DNA of 64,000 nt from Euborellia annulipes (taxonomy: Eukaryota; Arthropoda; Insecta; Dermaptera; Anisolabididae): the NCBI GenBank assembly GCA_023213315.1, contig JAKCPI010011771.1:37135-101134 (forward strand), written 5' to 3'. Made by a program: the position numbers and the translations under genes. Every line of letters starts with the position of its first letter. The first letter of the stretch is position 1. The notes under the pieces are model-generated. The model had not been told where the DNA came from. It ran no database searches and saw only the letters and a list, made by a program, of their open reading frames with translations. This document shows positions 51,294 to 61,417 of the stretch, in pieces.

Positions 51294-53330
51294 TTATAGT
51301 ATTATTTTTGAGTGAATCAGGAATGAGTGAATGCTTTCAAGGGTTTGGTGATTTGGCTGTTTAAAGAGTCGGATGAACGAAGTCGGGTCTCTGAAATGAG
51401 GAATTATTGGCTTTAAAAATGAATTTCTGGAGTTATTATATTTGGGACACTGAGCTATTAAGTGATATGGGGTGGCTATTGCGTTAGACGAGCAAGAACA
51501 TTGCGGAGAGGGGATTATTTGAAACCTTGCCAGGTGAGAAGGTGCCCGAGTATGGTTTATCCTGATTCTATTTGTGAGGACGGTGACCGATCTTGGCAAC
51601 AGCGGCAATAGAGTGAACCAGGGAGGCCCAGGCCGGGGTTTTATTTGGTGAAGAAATGAGCCTGTGAAATTTGAAGACTGGTTCCAATTTGTTGTCCATT
51701 CTTTTTTAAGGGTTTCTTTGATAGTATTTAGAATATCTGACCAGGGGGTTGCTCTGTTGACTGAGTTTCCACAATAAGCGGCTCTTTTAGCTAGAAAATC
51801 GGCGATATGATTCCCTTGGCATGTTGTGTGTGCTTTGGTCCAACGGAGAGAGATGTTTACCAAGTTATTGCTTGCCTGACATAGAAGTTGGTTGATATTC
51901 CAGATTAAGTTGTTAAGGGACTTGTGTGCTCTGAAGTTGTCTATTGCTTGGAGTGCGCTTTGTGAGTCAGATATAATTTGTATGGAGTGAAATTCGTGAG
52001 ACTTTGCATATAGCAGGGCTTCATAAATGGCTGTTAATTCAGCCGTAAATACTGAAAATGTGGGTGGTAATTTGAAAAGGCTAGAGCAAGCGTTTGTTTC
52101 ATCGTAAAAAGCACACCCAACATTGGTCTGTGTTTTAGACCCATCTGTAAAAATTGTAACTTCATAATATTTATTTGTTGGGCTCGAAACTGCGATGTCA
52201 TATTGGGTATTCAGTATTGCTGGAGTTAGCTGGAATAGTGGAGGTATTGAGAATTTTTCGATTTGAATATTTAGGTTCTGTAAATTTATATAGCCTTCCA
52301 TCAGTGGTGGTATGGGTTTGCGATTCCAATAATTGGTGGTTATATATTTGTTTTCGAACGATGCGATAGCTTCTATCGATGGGTGATAGTATCTGGTTGA
52401 TCGTTTCAATATGAATTTTGCCGCCAGTAGCTTGGTACGGAGGTATAATGGGGGTTCGTTTGACTCTATGAGTATTGCGTTACATGGAGAGGATCTTACA
52501 TAGCCCATGGCTATTCTCAGTGCTTGATATTGGAGTCTGTCTATTGCGGTACATAGGGAATGACAGGCCGATCTATAGAGATAGCATCCGTAATCTATGC
52601 ATGATCTTATTGTAGCTCTATAGAAATTAATAAGAGTTTTGGGATCCGCTCCCCAGGCAAAATTGGCTATGACTTTCATGATTTTAATATATTTGCAGCA
52701 TTTTATCTGAACATATGTGATATGGTCTTTCCAAATTAACTTTTTATCTAGGATTAAGCCCAGGTATCGAACAGAGTTTACCACTGGAAAGTCGAGATTT
52801 CCCAGGGAGATGTTAGCCCATTCAGGGACTTTGCGCTTAGAAAAAATGCAAATAGATGATTTTGATGCCGATATTGCGAGATTATTGTTGTTCAAGTAGT
52901 CTATTAGGGCGTAGATGGACACGTCTATATTGATTATGCTTGTCTCTAGGTTTTTTGAAGATGAGTATAATACCAAGTCATCAGCATATTGTAGTAGTTT
53001 ACAGTCATGGGCTACGGCGTTGATATCGTAAGTGTAGCAGACGAATAGAAGAGGGCTGAGAATCGATCCTTGAGGAATTCCTGTATATAGTATTCGTGAT
53101 GTTGATTCCTGGAGCGGGTTAGACCTAATATATATTTGTCTTCCGAATAACAAGTCAAAGATTTTACAGGCAGTTTTTGCTCCTACTCCTAGTTTTATCA
53201 ATTTATGGCACAGGGTGTGTATATTTACATTGTCGTAAGCTCCCTGTATATCTATGAATGCTGCTGTTGTATATTTTCTTTCTGTAAAAGCTTCTTGAAT
53301 ATTGTTAACCAGCATTGAGAGGTTATCCAT
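51294..53330 (-). CDS. Retrotransposon ORF2, 3' part: reverse transcriptase and RNase H
   Basis: 678 codons from the first ATG in this frame, although the true protein continues from the frame upstream. RT motif A is FIDIQGAYDNV (Asp27), motif B is TGIPQGSILSPLLF (83-96) and motif C is YADD (115-118). Thumb and connection follow to ~385. RNase H spans ~390-520 with Asp396 (FTDGS), Glu431 (AELTAIYEA), Asp455 (ISDSQSAL), His501 (WTKAH) and Asp511 (NHIADFLAKRAA), the full catalytic set. A C-terminal cysteine/histidine motif (CSCSSNAIATPYHLIAQC) is typical of I/Jockey-type elements. The product would copy element RNA at a nicked genomic site. The ATG at 53330 is not a natural start, because RT blocks 0-2 lie upstream in the other frame. 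Confidence 0.85.
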   Translation of the reverse strand: MDNLSMLVNNIQEAFTERKYTTAAFIDIQGAYDNVNIHTLCHKLIKLGVGAKTACKIFDLLFGRQIYIRSNPLQESTSRILYTGIPQGSILSPLLFVCYTYDINAVAHDCKLLQYADDLVLYSSSKNLETSIINIDVSIYALIDYLNNNNLAISASKSSICIFSKRKVPEWANISLGNLDFPVVNSVRYLGLILDKKLIWKDHITYVQIKCCKYIKIMKVIANFAWGADPKTLINFYRATIRSCIDYGCYLYRSACHSLCTAIDRLQYQALRIAMGYVRSSPCNAILIESNEPPLYLRTKLLAAKFILKRSTRYYHPSIEAIASFENKYITTNYWNRKPIPPLMEGYINLQNLNIQIEKFSIPPLFQLTPAILNTQYDIAVSSPTNKYYEVTIFTDGSKTQTNVGCAFYDETNACSSLFKLPPTFSVFTAELTAIYEALLYAKSHEFHSIQIISDSQSALQAIDNFRAHKSLNNLIWNINQLLCQASNNLVNISLRWTKAHTTCQGNHIADFLAKRAAYCGNSVNRATPWSDILNTIKETLKKEWTTNWNQSSNFTGSFLHQIKPRPGPPWFTLLPLLPRSVTVLTNRIRINHTRAPSHLARFQIIPSPQCSCSSNAIATPYHLIAQCPKYNNSRNSFLKPIIPHFRDPTSFIRLFKQPNHQTLESIHSFLIHSKIIL

Positions 53331-54946
53331 CGTTGATGAAAAGGACCGAAACCCAAACGATGTAGGGGGAGCTGGTATGAAGATTCCAGAAAAACTTCTA
53401 GTCGAAATTTCATTAGTTTTTCAAATATTTTAAGCATACATGATGAAAGCGCGATGGGGCGGTAAGAGTTGCCATCGTCTTTATTTTTTCCAGGTTTCAA
53501 GATTGGTACAATTAATTGTACTTTCCATGATGGCGGTATATAGTTAGTATCTTTAATTTCGTTAAAAATTTCCAATATTATTATTTTTGCCATAAGGGGT
53601 AAGTTCTTTATCATTGGATAAGCTATACGGTCTATACCTGGGGCTGTTATTTTGTTTGTTTCTTTTAATACTTTATTTAATTCCACTAATGTGAATGGTG
53701 ATTCTCCAATATCGGGATGATTGTTATTACAGCCAGATAAGCATAAGTTATTGGACGGGACAAATGGAGGTGCTAATTTATCAAGGAACTGTTCAAGGGT
53801 ATTTTGAGGTGGTATCGAGTTGCCTGAGGATCTTATACCATTGATTCTCTTTATTTTTGTCCATACGTCTTTAGGTTTTTCGTTTCTGTTTAGTGAGCTG
53901 CAATAGTTGATCCATGATGCTCTTTTTGCTTCTTTGATTGTTCGTTTGGCTTTTGCTTCTTTTTGCCTAACTAATAAAAAGTTATCGAGGGTTGCACTAT
54001 TTTTATATTCTTTATGAGCTAACTTGCGATCGTGGATAGCTTTTTCACAATCTTGGGTCCACCAAGGTACTGGCGGAAACTTTCTATTACTTGGTTTTGA
54101 TATTGGCATAGAGATATTAGCAGCGTGAATTATAGCTGATATTATAAAGTCATATTTTATTTCTAGCGAGTTGACTTCTGGCAATTGTAGTAGCTCTGTA
54201 ACTATAATTGACTGGTAGAGCTCCCAATTAGCCAATTGAGTCTTATAAATTGGAAAATGATTATTGATAAAATTAGAGGTTTGCGATAGCATTTCAGATG
54301 AAATAAGAATTGGGAAATGATCACTACCTAAGGTGTCTTCGACAATAGTCCAGTTAAATAGATGAGCGATGGCGACTGAGCAAAATGATACATCTACGAT
54401 TGACGGGGTATCTGAATTAAAAGAGAATCTAGTTGGTGAGCCATCGTTCAGACAGATCAAATTGAGTTCTTCTGCCAGAGCTGCTAGGCACTCTCCAGGC
54501 CTATCCAGATAGGTACATCCCCATTCTGCTGAGTGGGCATTAAAGTCCCCTAATATGAGGCGTAAGGGCCCATATGTTTGGAAAAAGGATATCCATTGAG
54601 ATACATTGAAGCAGTATCCTGGTGTACAGTAACAAGAGAAAATGGCAAGTGTTAGTGTAGGTAGGGATATTTGTATCACTGCAATTTGCACGAAATCGCT
54701 GCTGAAGGTTTTCAAAAGCTTAAACGGTATTTGATCCTTAATCAGGATAAGTGATCCCCCTTTACCATCTTGTCGGTCTGCCCGAACCGCTGTATAGCCT
54801 TTAATTTTGAATTCTTGTGTGGGCTTTAGCCAGGATTCTGAAATAGTGGCGAGAGAGATGTTCGAATCCCTTAAACTGATTTCTAAATTTTCTCTATTTG
54901 ATTTGACTGACCGAGCGTTCCATTGTAAAATGGATAGTCTTTCCAT
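53252..54946 (-). CDS. Retrotransposon ORF2, 5' part: endonuclease and start of RT
   Basis: The frame starts MERLSILQWNARSVKSN. The N-terminal ~215 residues form an apurinic-type (APE) endonuclease: Asn10 (QWNARS), Glu37 (SESWL), GDFNAH at 133-138 and SDH at 208-210, all expected catalytic residues. It would nick the target strand to prime cDNA synthesis. The RT begins near residue 465 (IVPILKPGKNKDDGNSYRPI). The frame then shifts: after the five-C run at 53369-53365 this reading gives an unrelated tail and stops at 53252. The expected FGFR-type RT motif lies in the other frame, overlapping from there into 51294-53330. One missing base in the C run explains it, either an inactivating mutation or an assembly error. 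Confidence 0.85.
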   Translation of the reverse strand: MERLSILQWNARSVKSNRENLEISLRDSNISLATISESWLKPTQEFKIKGYTAVRADRQDGKGGSLILIKDQIPFKLLKTFSSDFVQIAVIQISLPTLTLAIFSCYCTPGYCFNVSQWISFFQTYGPLRLILGDFNAHSAEWGCTYLDRPGECLAALAEELNLICLNDGSPTRFSFNSDTPSIVDVSFCSVAIAHLFNWTIVEDTLGSDHFPILISSEMLSQTSNFINNHFPIYKTQLANWELYQSIIVTELLQLPEVNSLEIKYDFIISAIIHAANISMPISKPSNRKFPPVPWWTQDCEKAIHDRKLAHKEYKNSATLDNFLLVRQKEAKAKRTIKEAKRASWINYCSSLNRNEKPKDVWTKIKRINGIRSSGNSIPPQNTLEQFLDKLAPPFVPSNNLCLSGCNNNHPDIGESPFTLVELNKVLKETNKITAPGIDRIAYPMIKNLPLMAKIIILEIFNEIKDTNYIPPSWKVQLIVPILKPGKNKDDGNSYRPIALSSCMLKIFEKLMKFRLEVFLESSYQLPLHRLGFGPFHQRWITSQCWLTIFKKLLQKENIQQQHS

Positions 54947-55073
54947 TTTTTTTTCTTTTTATTTATGATATATTCCTATGTAGAGGGGATTTACTTTATT
55001 AAGTTACTGTCTTGACAGAATGGTAACCCTTTACGTACTGATAGTTTTTATTTTTACTATAGACTAGAGCTAT

Positions 55074-56672
55074 TTAAAGCTCTTCGTCGCTATTTTGATG
55101 AGTGTTAGTTTTTGTTGAGAATTCGAACAGCGTAGATAACGATTCATTTAGAACATTTGTTATTATTGTTTGATTGGTAGGAGTTGTCAACTCCCTAAAC
55201 GTGAGTGGATTTCCCATGGAGAGTACTTTGTTAATGATTTGCATAATCACTTCCTTTAGACTATTCACGTGGATATTTTTTTTGTAGTTACTATTATCCA
55301 AGATGTTTACCTCAGGAATATTTACGGAATTCGAAATGTTTTCCTGAATGGTTTCATATCTTTTAGGGAGTGTGTGATAGTTTTGCGATCTTTTTGGGAT
55401 TTTATTGTGGTAACTAGCATTTGACCACCTACTTTGGGATGCTTTTGAGTGTGTTTCTAAATCTTCTAATAGCTGAGCTTGGGACTGAAGAGTCGGGAAT
55501 TCTGATTGACTAAGAGGGTATTGGATTGGGTTGGGTAGTGTGGACTTAATTTGTGTTTTATTTCTATATTTCGGTGGAATGTCTAAATTTGCTTCGGCAA
55601 ACGATATATTTTTTGCGGCCATCAGATCTTTTATGTCTTGTTGTCTTGTATATTCTGGGCATTGCTTAGTATCATTGGCTTTATGGGGACCTTGGCAGAA
55701 GACACATTTTATTTCGTTCCTACAATAGGATCCCACCTCGTGCTGAGGGTCTCCGCAGAATTCGCAACGGGGCTTATTTTTGCAGTACTTACTAGTATGG
55801 CCATAGCGATAACATAAATTACATTGAATAACTTTTTGCGTGTACGGCTCAACAATGCAACGGACCCCCAAGAGTTTTACGTCATATGGTAGTGTTTGGC
55901 TTCTGAATGAAAGAAATACTACGGGAGTTGGCGCCCTAATTAATCCTTTGCCTTCTATCTCTTTTAGTTTACTAACTCTTTTAACTTCCACTACCTCTAC
56001 ATCTGATTGTATGTATTGAAAGATTTCTTCTTGGCTTAATGTGGTGTCTACATTCCTTATTACCCCTTGTTTTATTAAGAGGAAGCTAGGTATAAAACAA
56101 ATAAGATTATTTGACTTCCAACTTTCTTGGGAAATTAAACTATTTGCTTCCTCAAATGACCCATTAACTGTAATTTTAACTCTATATTTACCTATATTAT
56201 TTATTGAAATAATTTTTTTGTACAAATGGAAAGTATTTACCCTTACTATTTTTCCTATGCGCATTGCATGTATTCTCGAATGGTCCATGGACTCGATGTA
56301 CAGTGAATATGGGCCTATATCATTTTTATTATACCTATTGTTTATACATTTTACTGCAAATGAACTTATGTTAAGGTTAGAAGATGGATTGTTATTAATT
56401 TGCTCATTATTCCCTACCAAAAGATTAACATTATCATTAAATATTAGTCTTTGATTTTCTTTAATAGAGTCGGTTTGCAGGATTACCTTACTTGCATTTG
56501 ATGTATCTGCCTCGAATTCACTCGCCTTCCTTTTCAAGTTGGTTGCTTGTTCGGTAGAAACAGTTGGGAGTTCATCATAAATTATGTTCATTGCTTCTTT
56601 AATAGCTGCTGGGATGGTTTCTGTATCATGTGGCTGAGCTTGCCCTTGTGAATATTGGCCTCCCTCCGCCAT
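55074..56672 (-). CDS. Retrotransposon ORF1: nucleic-acid-binding protein with three zinc knuckles
   Basis: The intact 532-residue frame starts MAEGGQYSQGQAQ. The first ~105 residues are polar and low in order. Residues ~106-280 form a conserved middle region typical of insect I/Jockey ORF1 proteins. Three CCHC zinc knuckles follow: C284-LC-H-C297 (CNLCYRYGHTSKYC), C303-C317 (CEFCGDPQHEVGSYC) and C323-C338 (CVFCQGPHKANDTKQC). The C-terminal ~190 residues are polar, rich in Ser, Asn and Gln. The protein would bind element RNA and chaperone it in ribonucleoprotein particles. The ATG chosen is the first in the frame. It ends 127 bp before ORF2 starts, so ORF2 is probably translated by re-initiation. 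Confidence 0.85.
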   Translation of the reverse strand: MAEGGQYSQGQAQPHDTETIPAAIKEAMNIIYDELPTVSTEQATNLKRKASEFEADTSNASKVILQTDSIKENQRLIFNDNVNLLVGNNEQINNNPSSNLNISSFAVKCINNRYNKNDIGPYSLYIESMDHSRIHAMRIGKIVRVNTFHLYKKIISINNIGKYRVKITVNGSFEEANSLISQESWKSNNLICFIPSFLLIKQGVIRNVDTTLSQEEIFQYIQSDVEVVEVKRVSKLKEIEGKGLIRAPTPVVFLSFRSQTLPYDVKLLGVRCIVEPYTQKVIQCNLCYRYGHTSKYCKNKPRCEFCGDPQHEVGSYCRNEIKCVFCQGPHKANDTKQCPEYTRQQDIKDLMAAKNISFAEANLDIPPKYRNKTQIKSTLPNPIQYPLSQSEFPTLQSQAQLLEDLETHSKASQSRWSNASYHNKIPKRSQNYHTLPKRYETIQENISNSVNIPEVNILDNSNYKKNIHVNSLKEVIMQIINKVLSMGNPLTFRELTTPTNQTIITNVLNESLSTLFEFSTKTNTHQNSDEEL

Positions 56673-56881
56673 TGGAAAGCTGGCTGGAGGGGGTCTTCGT
56701 TTTTATGTTATGAAGGTGTTTTATTAAAGTTTTTTTTTTTATTTACCTCAAAAGGGGTATTCGAATGTTTATATAACACCGAATACGAACACTTAACTAA
56801 CTTTTAACACTTAAATTTTAAATTAATATTGGGAGCGCAAATTTCTTGTTTGTAAACAAGCCACGGCTTCCTAGCGATGTC

Positions 56882-57010
56882 AAAATTATACTTCTTAAGA
56901 CAGAGGAGTTTTTCAAGCCAATAAACTTTTGTGCATGCCCCTCTAACATGCCACTAGACACATGATTTGTAAGACGTTGTCACGTCAAAATTTAATATAT
57001 TTATAAGATC
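56882..57010 (-). repeat. Fragment of the ACGTGACAACGTCTT repeat (insertion site of the retrotransposon)
   Basis: The inverse of the start of the long repeat at 59507 and 61418: CTTAAGACAGAGGAG...GCCAATAAACTTTTGTGCAT...ATGATTTGTAAGACGTTGTCACGTC. The retrotransposon inserted at its ATAATTATAC-like sequence. The continuation on the other side of the insertion is not clearly recognisable. Confidence 0.6.
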
Positions 57011-57239
57011 ACGTAGCCTCAGTAGCCGAAATAACTTTAAACAAAATTTCCTTTAACAAAAAGTGAAATAAAAAACCTGGTGTGACTGGTCGCACAGCAC
57101 ATTTTTTGATAATAACGAACAGTAATAAAATACTTTCTATATCTTTATACACTGAAAAAAAAACCTTGTAAATTCAATGGAAATCCCTTCAATTCATTCC
57201 GAAACCGTAATGAAAATGCGTCAATGAGGTTTCTCGTCA

Positions 57240-57500
57240 ATTCAATGGGATACCTTGTTAAAACGAAATTGAAGGTGCATCTTATAATTTTAAAAGGTTT
57301 TCCTGTTGAAAAAAACTGACAAGATTTCCTTTAAATTTAAAAGGAAATTTTGTTAAAACGAAGTTGACCGTATTTACCGTAAATTTTAAAGGAATTTTTG
57401 TTGAAACGAAATTGACAGGATTTCCCTTAATTTTTAAAGGATATTTTGTTAAAACTAAATTTACTGGATTTCTTGTAATTTTAAAATGATTTTTCATTTA
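57240..57500. repeat. 48-bp minisatellite, about five units
   Basis: Units of ~48 bp with the core AAAGGAATTTTTGTTGAAAC, then GAAATTGACAGGATTTCC, repeat five times with ~20-25% divergence. The period is a multiple of three, so the minus strand stays open and reads 16-residue repeats (NPVNFVSTKIPLKFTV-like). This is probably a by-product of the period rather than a gene. Confidence 0.65.
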
Positions 57501-57774
57501 ATTTTAACTTGAATTTATTTCAATCTGCTACAGCTACACTCGTCGGAACAGAGTAATTAACCGTTAAAATAAGAAAAAAATAAAAATTAGGAGAAATAGT
57601 TGCCATGGTAACAAAATATAAATATTTACCCATGTTTACGATTTTTTATTTATTTACATTTTGAATTCTAAAATATCGGCGTAAATTTTTTGTCTGTTTA
57701 CCGGGAGAGTTCCGGAAAGGATATGATTCACAAAAAATCTTAAGTTCATGAATAATTAACCGTTAAAATAATCT

Positions 57775-59049
57775 ATATATTATAAAAATGAATTGGGAAA
57801 AATGTTTGTATGTACCAGTATGTATTTAATATATAAGTAGGCGAGCAAGGGGGTCCAGGGGGCGCAGCCCCCTGACTAGATGGAAAGCCCCGTCGAAGGC
57901 GGGGCTTTGCGTCTAGTATATATATATATACGAGATAGTTAAAAAAAATTTGTTTCCTTGTCTTGTTCAATTGTTTGGGTTTGTGTGTTGAAAACAAAGG
58001 GAGTTTGAATTATTTTCTAAAAAATATCAATTCCAATAGGAGTCTTGGAAAGGCTTACCAAGCTCATTTTTTCCAACTTTAAAATTTTTTTTCTCAAAAA
58101 GTATTAGGAATATTGTAATATAATTTTGGATTCTTACTAAGGATGGTAAAAGCACCAAATAAAAAAAATTTCATCCAAATCTGAGATGGTGGGTTACATG
58201 GCTGGATGATTTGACATGGAATGACCCATTAGTAAATTGTAAAGTTTGTAAATTTGGATATTTTAAAGAACAAAATAAAATGATACTAGCCGCGCCGCCC
58301 GCCTTCGGCGGGCTTCGCGTCATAGCCAGGGGGCTACGCCCCTGGACCCCCTCCAGCTGGCTCGGGCCCGCCTGCGGCGGACCCTCGCCTTTTCTTAATT
58401 ATGAGAAACTGGCTGGCGGCTAGACAGAGGGGCTACGCCCACCTGGACCCCCCTCCAGCTGGCTCGGGCCGCCTGCGGCGGACCCTCGCCTTTTCTTAAT
58501 TATGAAAAGAAAATTTTTTTTTTTTTTTTTTTTTTAAAAGATTCACACTTTTTTCTCATTCACACTCACATTCACACACACATTCATACAGTCTTTTCGG
58601 CAACTTAGGCCATATAAGACTTTGACGATAACCGTTGTAGAGAATATATCTATTGTGGGTTCAGGCATTTCTATTTAAGCCATCTGGTACCCAAATGGCT
58701 TAAATAAAATCATCGAACTGCCTGGGTCCGAACCCGCGACGTTTGGTATAGGAGGTAGGCACGCTAGAAAAGAAAATTAATATTACTACGTATCACAATC
58801 CAGTGCCTGCTTGAGCATTTGTTTACATTCATGGAATACACAAATGAAAAGAATACAAAAATATTGCTCTATACATTTCCTATGGGAGAAATCGTAACTT
58901 TAAGAATTGATAACTCAAAAAGTTATAGGAATTTCGGGACTCGAGTATTTTTCCGGGGCTCTCCAAAACGTCCTCTATAAGAATGCAAAATTTCGTTTCA
59001 AAATTCCGACAGGAAGCTGGTCAAACAGAGCGTGACAGACGGACGGACG

Positions 59050-59081
<32 letters not shown>

Positions 59082-59110
59082 GACACACCGCAATTATTAT
59101 ATATAGATTA
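57775..59110. repeat. Composite dispersed repeat with GC-rich hairpin blocks
   Basis: AT-rich stretches (ends ATTATATATAGATTA at about 59096-59110) surround GC-rich blocks at 57840-57925 (GGGGGCGCAGCCCCC; AAGCCCCGTCGAAGGCGGGG) and 58285-58500. The latter holds two direct copies of GGGGCTACGCCC...CCTCCAGCTGGCTCGGGC. GACGGACGGACGGACAGACA microsatellite DNA (59036-59085) precedes the end. A SINE is nested at 58516-58766. The order resembles non-autonomous repeats with internal microsatellites, but the type is unassigned. Confidence 0.5.
58516..58766 (-). mobile_element. SINE family 1, with 12-bp target duplication
   Basis: GAAAAGAAAATT lies at 58504-58515 and 58767-58778. The minus strand carries a truncated head with B box, the GGCTTAAATAGAAATGCC body, the GTGTGTGAATGTGAGTGTGA stretch and an A-run. 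Confidence 0.85.
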
Positions 59111-59506
59111 ATAGATAATTATGAAAAAAACAAATTCACATTTTAGCCAATGGGGTTATCACATTTATAATATTAGTTAAATTAGATTGATCAATATAAA
59201 GGATTAAACTACGATTAGAAGTTGTAACGAATTCGATCGTTATTTCTTCTTTAAATGATACTGCAAGACAAATCTGGAACTTGAGCAGATATTCATTTCA
59301 ATGCTTCTTCACATGTAAATCAGCCAGAATAAAAAATGCTAAAATCGAATTTGTTGTCACTTTAGAAGTCAAATTTCGGAAACTTTGACTCTGGATGAAG
59401 AAAACATGATGGAAAACTAAAAGTAAAAAAAATTCATTAATAAGAAAAAAAAAAAAAAATTTCTTATAATATAAATTCAAACAAATTGGAGATAATAACT
59501 ATTCTT

Positions 59507-60465
59507 TTTGACGTGACAACGTCTTACAAATCATGTGTCTATAGAGGCATGTTAGAGGGGCTTGCACGAAAAAGTTTATTGGCTTGAATAACTCCTCTGT
59601 CTTAAGAGGTATAATTATGAGAAATATACGGTTAGAAAGAATGAGTTTTCAGCTAAAGATTTCACCATTTATTTTTTTCCTATCATTTTATTTTACCGCG
59701 CTGCGGTAAATTCTAATTTGAAAGTTTAAACCCCTGTAGATTCTGAACGGCTAATCAGATCAGACTAAATGGGATGTCATTTGGTGCAGAGAGAAAACCT
59801 CTAATAGAATAAATAAAAAAATCCCGAGTAATTATCTCCAAAATTGGTTTTTTTCTCGAAAAACCTCATTTTTTAGGCAAAAAAATATCGAAAAATAGCC
59901 CTACTTGTGCAACGCATAGCTACTTGACCATAAAAGCTACATTAAATCTAAATATAGTTTTAGAAAGAGTGGTTCAATAGCCCCAGGGCTTTTTTTCTTT
60001 TTTTTTGATATGACGTCATTTTACCGCATGAGAGCACTCGGCGGGATTTCGTTTTTCGAAATTTTAAACCCCTGTAGATTCCGAACGGCTAATCAGATCA
60101 GACTAAATGAGATGTCATTTAGTGCAGAAAGATAACCTCTAATAGAATAAATTAAAAATCCCGAGTAATTAACTCCAAAATTAGTTTTTTTCTCGAAAAA
60201 CCTCATTTTTTAAGCATATGTCGTCCTTAATGGATAAAAGTTTGGCCACACCTGTCATATATTGTTTCAATGAAAATGTTTGAACATGTTTATTTATGAA
60301 AACAAACTACTAGTAAAAAAAAAAATAAAAACAATACTTTCTCTCTTTATATTTCAATATAGGTAAGAGAAAAAAAAATTTTTTTGAAATCAAGCAAAAG
60401 ACGTTGTCACGTTAAAAAGCCACCGGCTGTGTAGAAGACACAGCTAACACCTAATTTTTTTTATG
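59507..60465 (+). repeat. Long repeat with ACGTGACAACGTCTT ends, uninterrupted copy
   Basis: It starts GACGTGACAACGTCTT, and an inverse AAGACGTTGTCACGTT lies at 60402-60417, followed by CCGGCTGTGTAGAAGACACA. A ~160-bp block (CCCCTGTAGATTCTGAACGG ... CTCGAAAAACCTCATTTTTT) occurs twice (near 59731 and 60067), once on each side of a CGCATGAGAGCACTCGGCGG segment. The second copy at 61418 carries an HTE insertion, so this one shows the empty site. Confidence 0.7.
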
Positions 60466-60534
60466 AACTTAAACTTTGTCCAGTAAGCTATAGCCTCCGT
60501 TCAACAAAGTGTCTAATTTAAAGCCATCTCTTGT

Positions 60535-60745
60535 CAAGGGCGGATCCAGAGGGGAGTAATCTGGAGTGATTGGTCGCACAGGACACAAATTTTTCTTACT
60601 TTCGGTAATTTAAAAGTTCATTCTGTACTTGATTATCAGAATATATACAAATCAAATTTTTAAGTATTAATTTTTAAAATTTTATTCCAAAAAAAAGTTT
60701 TTCTCAAATCTCGGCGTAGGGGGGTGATTACCCCTTACCCCCCTG
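60535..60745. mobile_element. hAT-like MITE carrying an HTE-type hairpin
   Basis: TCTCTTGT occurs exactly at 60527-60534 and 60746-60753. The element starts CAAGGGCGGATCCAGAGG, and its right end is shortened (ACCCCCCTG). The interior contains TCTGGAGTGATTGGTCGCAC and the opposite hairpin arm. Confidence 0.75.
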
Positions 60746-61061
60746 TCTCTTGTGTACATATAATTGAGAATTAATTACCCCTGGGGTGCAAAATGTTAAT
60801 AGTTATTAATTTTCGAGCCATTTGGATTATTATTTGTTAAAACCTACAACGAAAACATTAATTATTACACCAAATACACTGTAGAATAAATCATATTACC
60901 TAGTTAGAGTAAGTTACAGCTTACTATTTAAAATTTAATTCAAATTTATAATATTACATTGATTTAGAATCAATTGGAATTTAAGAGAGAAAAACGATAA
61001 AGAAAAGGTTGTGATGAAAGTGTGGTCTTCCATCAGCGCTTGTTTTGGTCCGCCCCAGATA

Positions 61062-61318
61062 TTTAATTTCTCTCCTTTATCCCCATGACCTCCCATGATT
61101 GGAACAAGCTCACTGGGTTTATCTTCCCCAAAACCTATAATCTTCAGACTTTCAAGTCTAATCTCAACATGCATCTTCTCAGTTCCCGCAGTTGAGTTCC
61201 CCCTTTATGCTTCTACCTTTTCCTATTTTTCTTTTTTAAATATCTTCTTCCTGGCTGCATGTGACCACTGGTCATTATAGGTCTTCGGACCTTATGAATC
61301 CATACCAAAAAAAAAAAC
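61062..61318 (+). pseudogene. 3' end of a second non-LTR retrotransposon (CR1/L2-like)
   Basis: One frame reads DWNKLTGFIFPKTYNLQTFK then SNLNMHLLSSRS and a stop (61098-61196). This matches the C-terminal WNxLP...SLxxFKxxLxxHLL pattern of CR1/L2-type reverse transcriptases. A short 3' UTR (TTCCTGGCTGCATGTGACCA...TTATAGGTCTTCGGACC) and an A-run (61308-61318) follow. The copy is strongly 5'-truncated, as usual for such elements. The family is assigned by pattern only. Confidence 0.55.
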
Positions 61319-61417
61319 ATTCTAAATTGGCTATAAACTTGTCCGTCTCAGGATGATGTAATTAAGCACATCACATTTTCTCTATAGGATTTTCAAAAAA
61401 ATCGTTATTTAATCCTG

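Larger units (their letters stand above)
50971..56881 (-). mobile_element. Almost complete I-type non-LTR retrotransposon
   Basis: This is a 5.9-kb element on the minus strand. It has a 5' leader (56881-56673) and ORF1 (55074-56672). A 127-bp spacer precedes ORF2 (51294-54946 in two frames). A ~300-bp 3' UTR rich in AATAATAAT/TATATT ends in TTTATAGCCCAATGGCCACT... and AATAAAA plus an A-tail (T's 50971-50987). Ten-base AAAATTATAC flanks both ends. EN, RT and C-terminal RNase H together fit the I clade of the Jockey superclade. ORF1 and all ORF2 catalytic motifs are preserved and only one frame break was seen, so insertion looks recent. The 5' end was set by the flank repeat and may be off by a few bases. 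Confidence 0.85.

Noticed and set aside
58285..58500. GC-rich hairpin blocks as bacterial insertion or contamination
   Set aside because: They are embedded in the same AT-rich repeat as other eukaryotic elements, with a SINE inserted next to them; no bacterial gene is present.
5597..58766. Genuine tRNA genes at the B-box sequences
   Set aside because: The heads do not form a full cloverleaf and are followed by SINE bodies and A-runs; several have target duplications.
60935..61280. Long frames on both strands (MHVEIRLESLKIIGFGEDKP..., MIGTSSLGLSSPKPIIF...)
   Set aside because: They overlap the recognisable C-terminus of a non-LTR retrotransposon in a different plus-strand frame.
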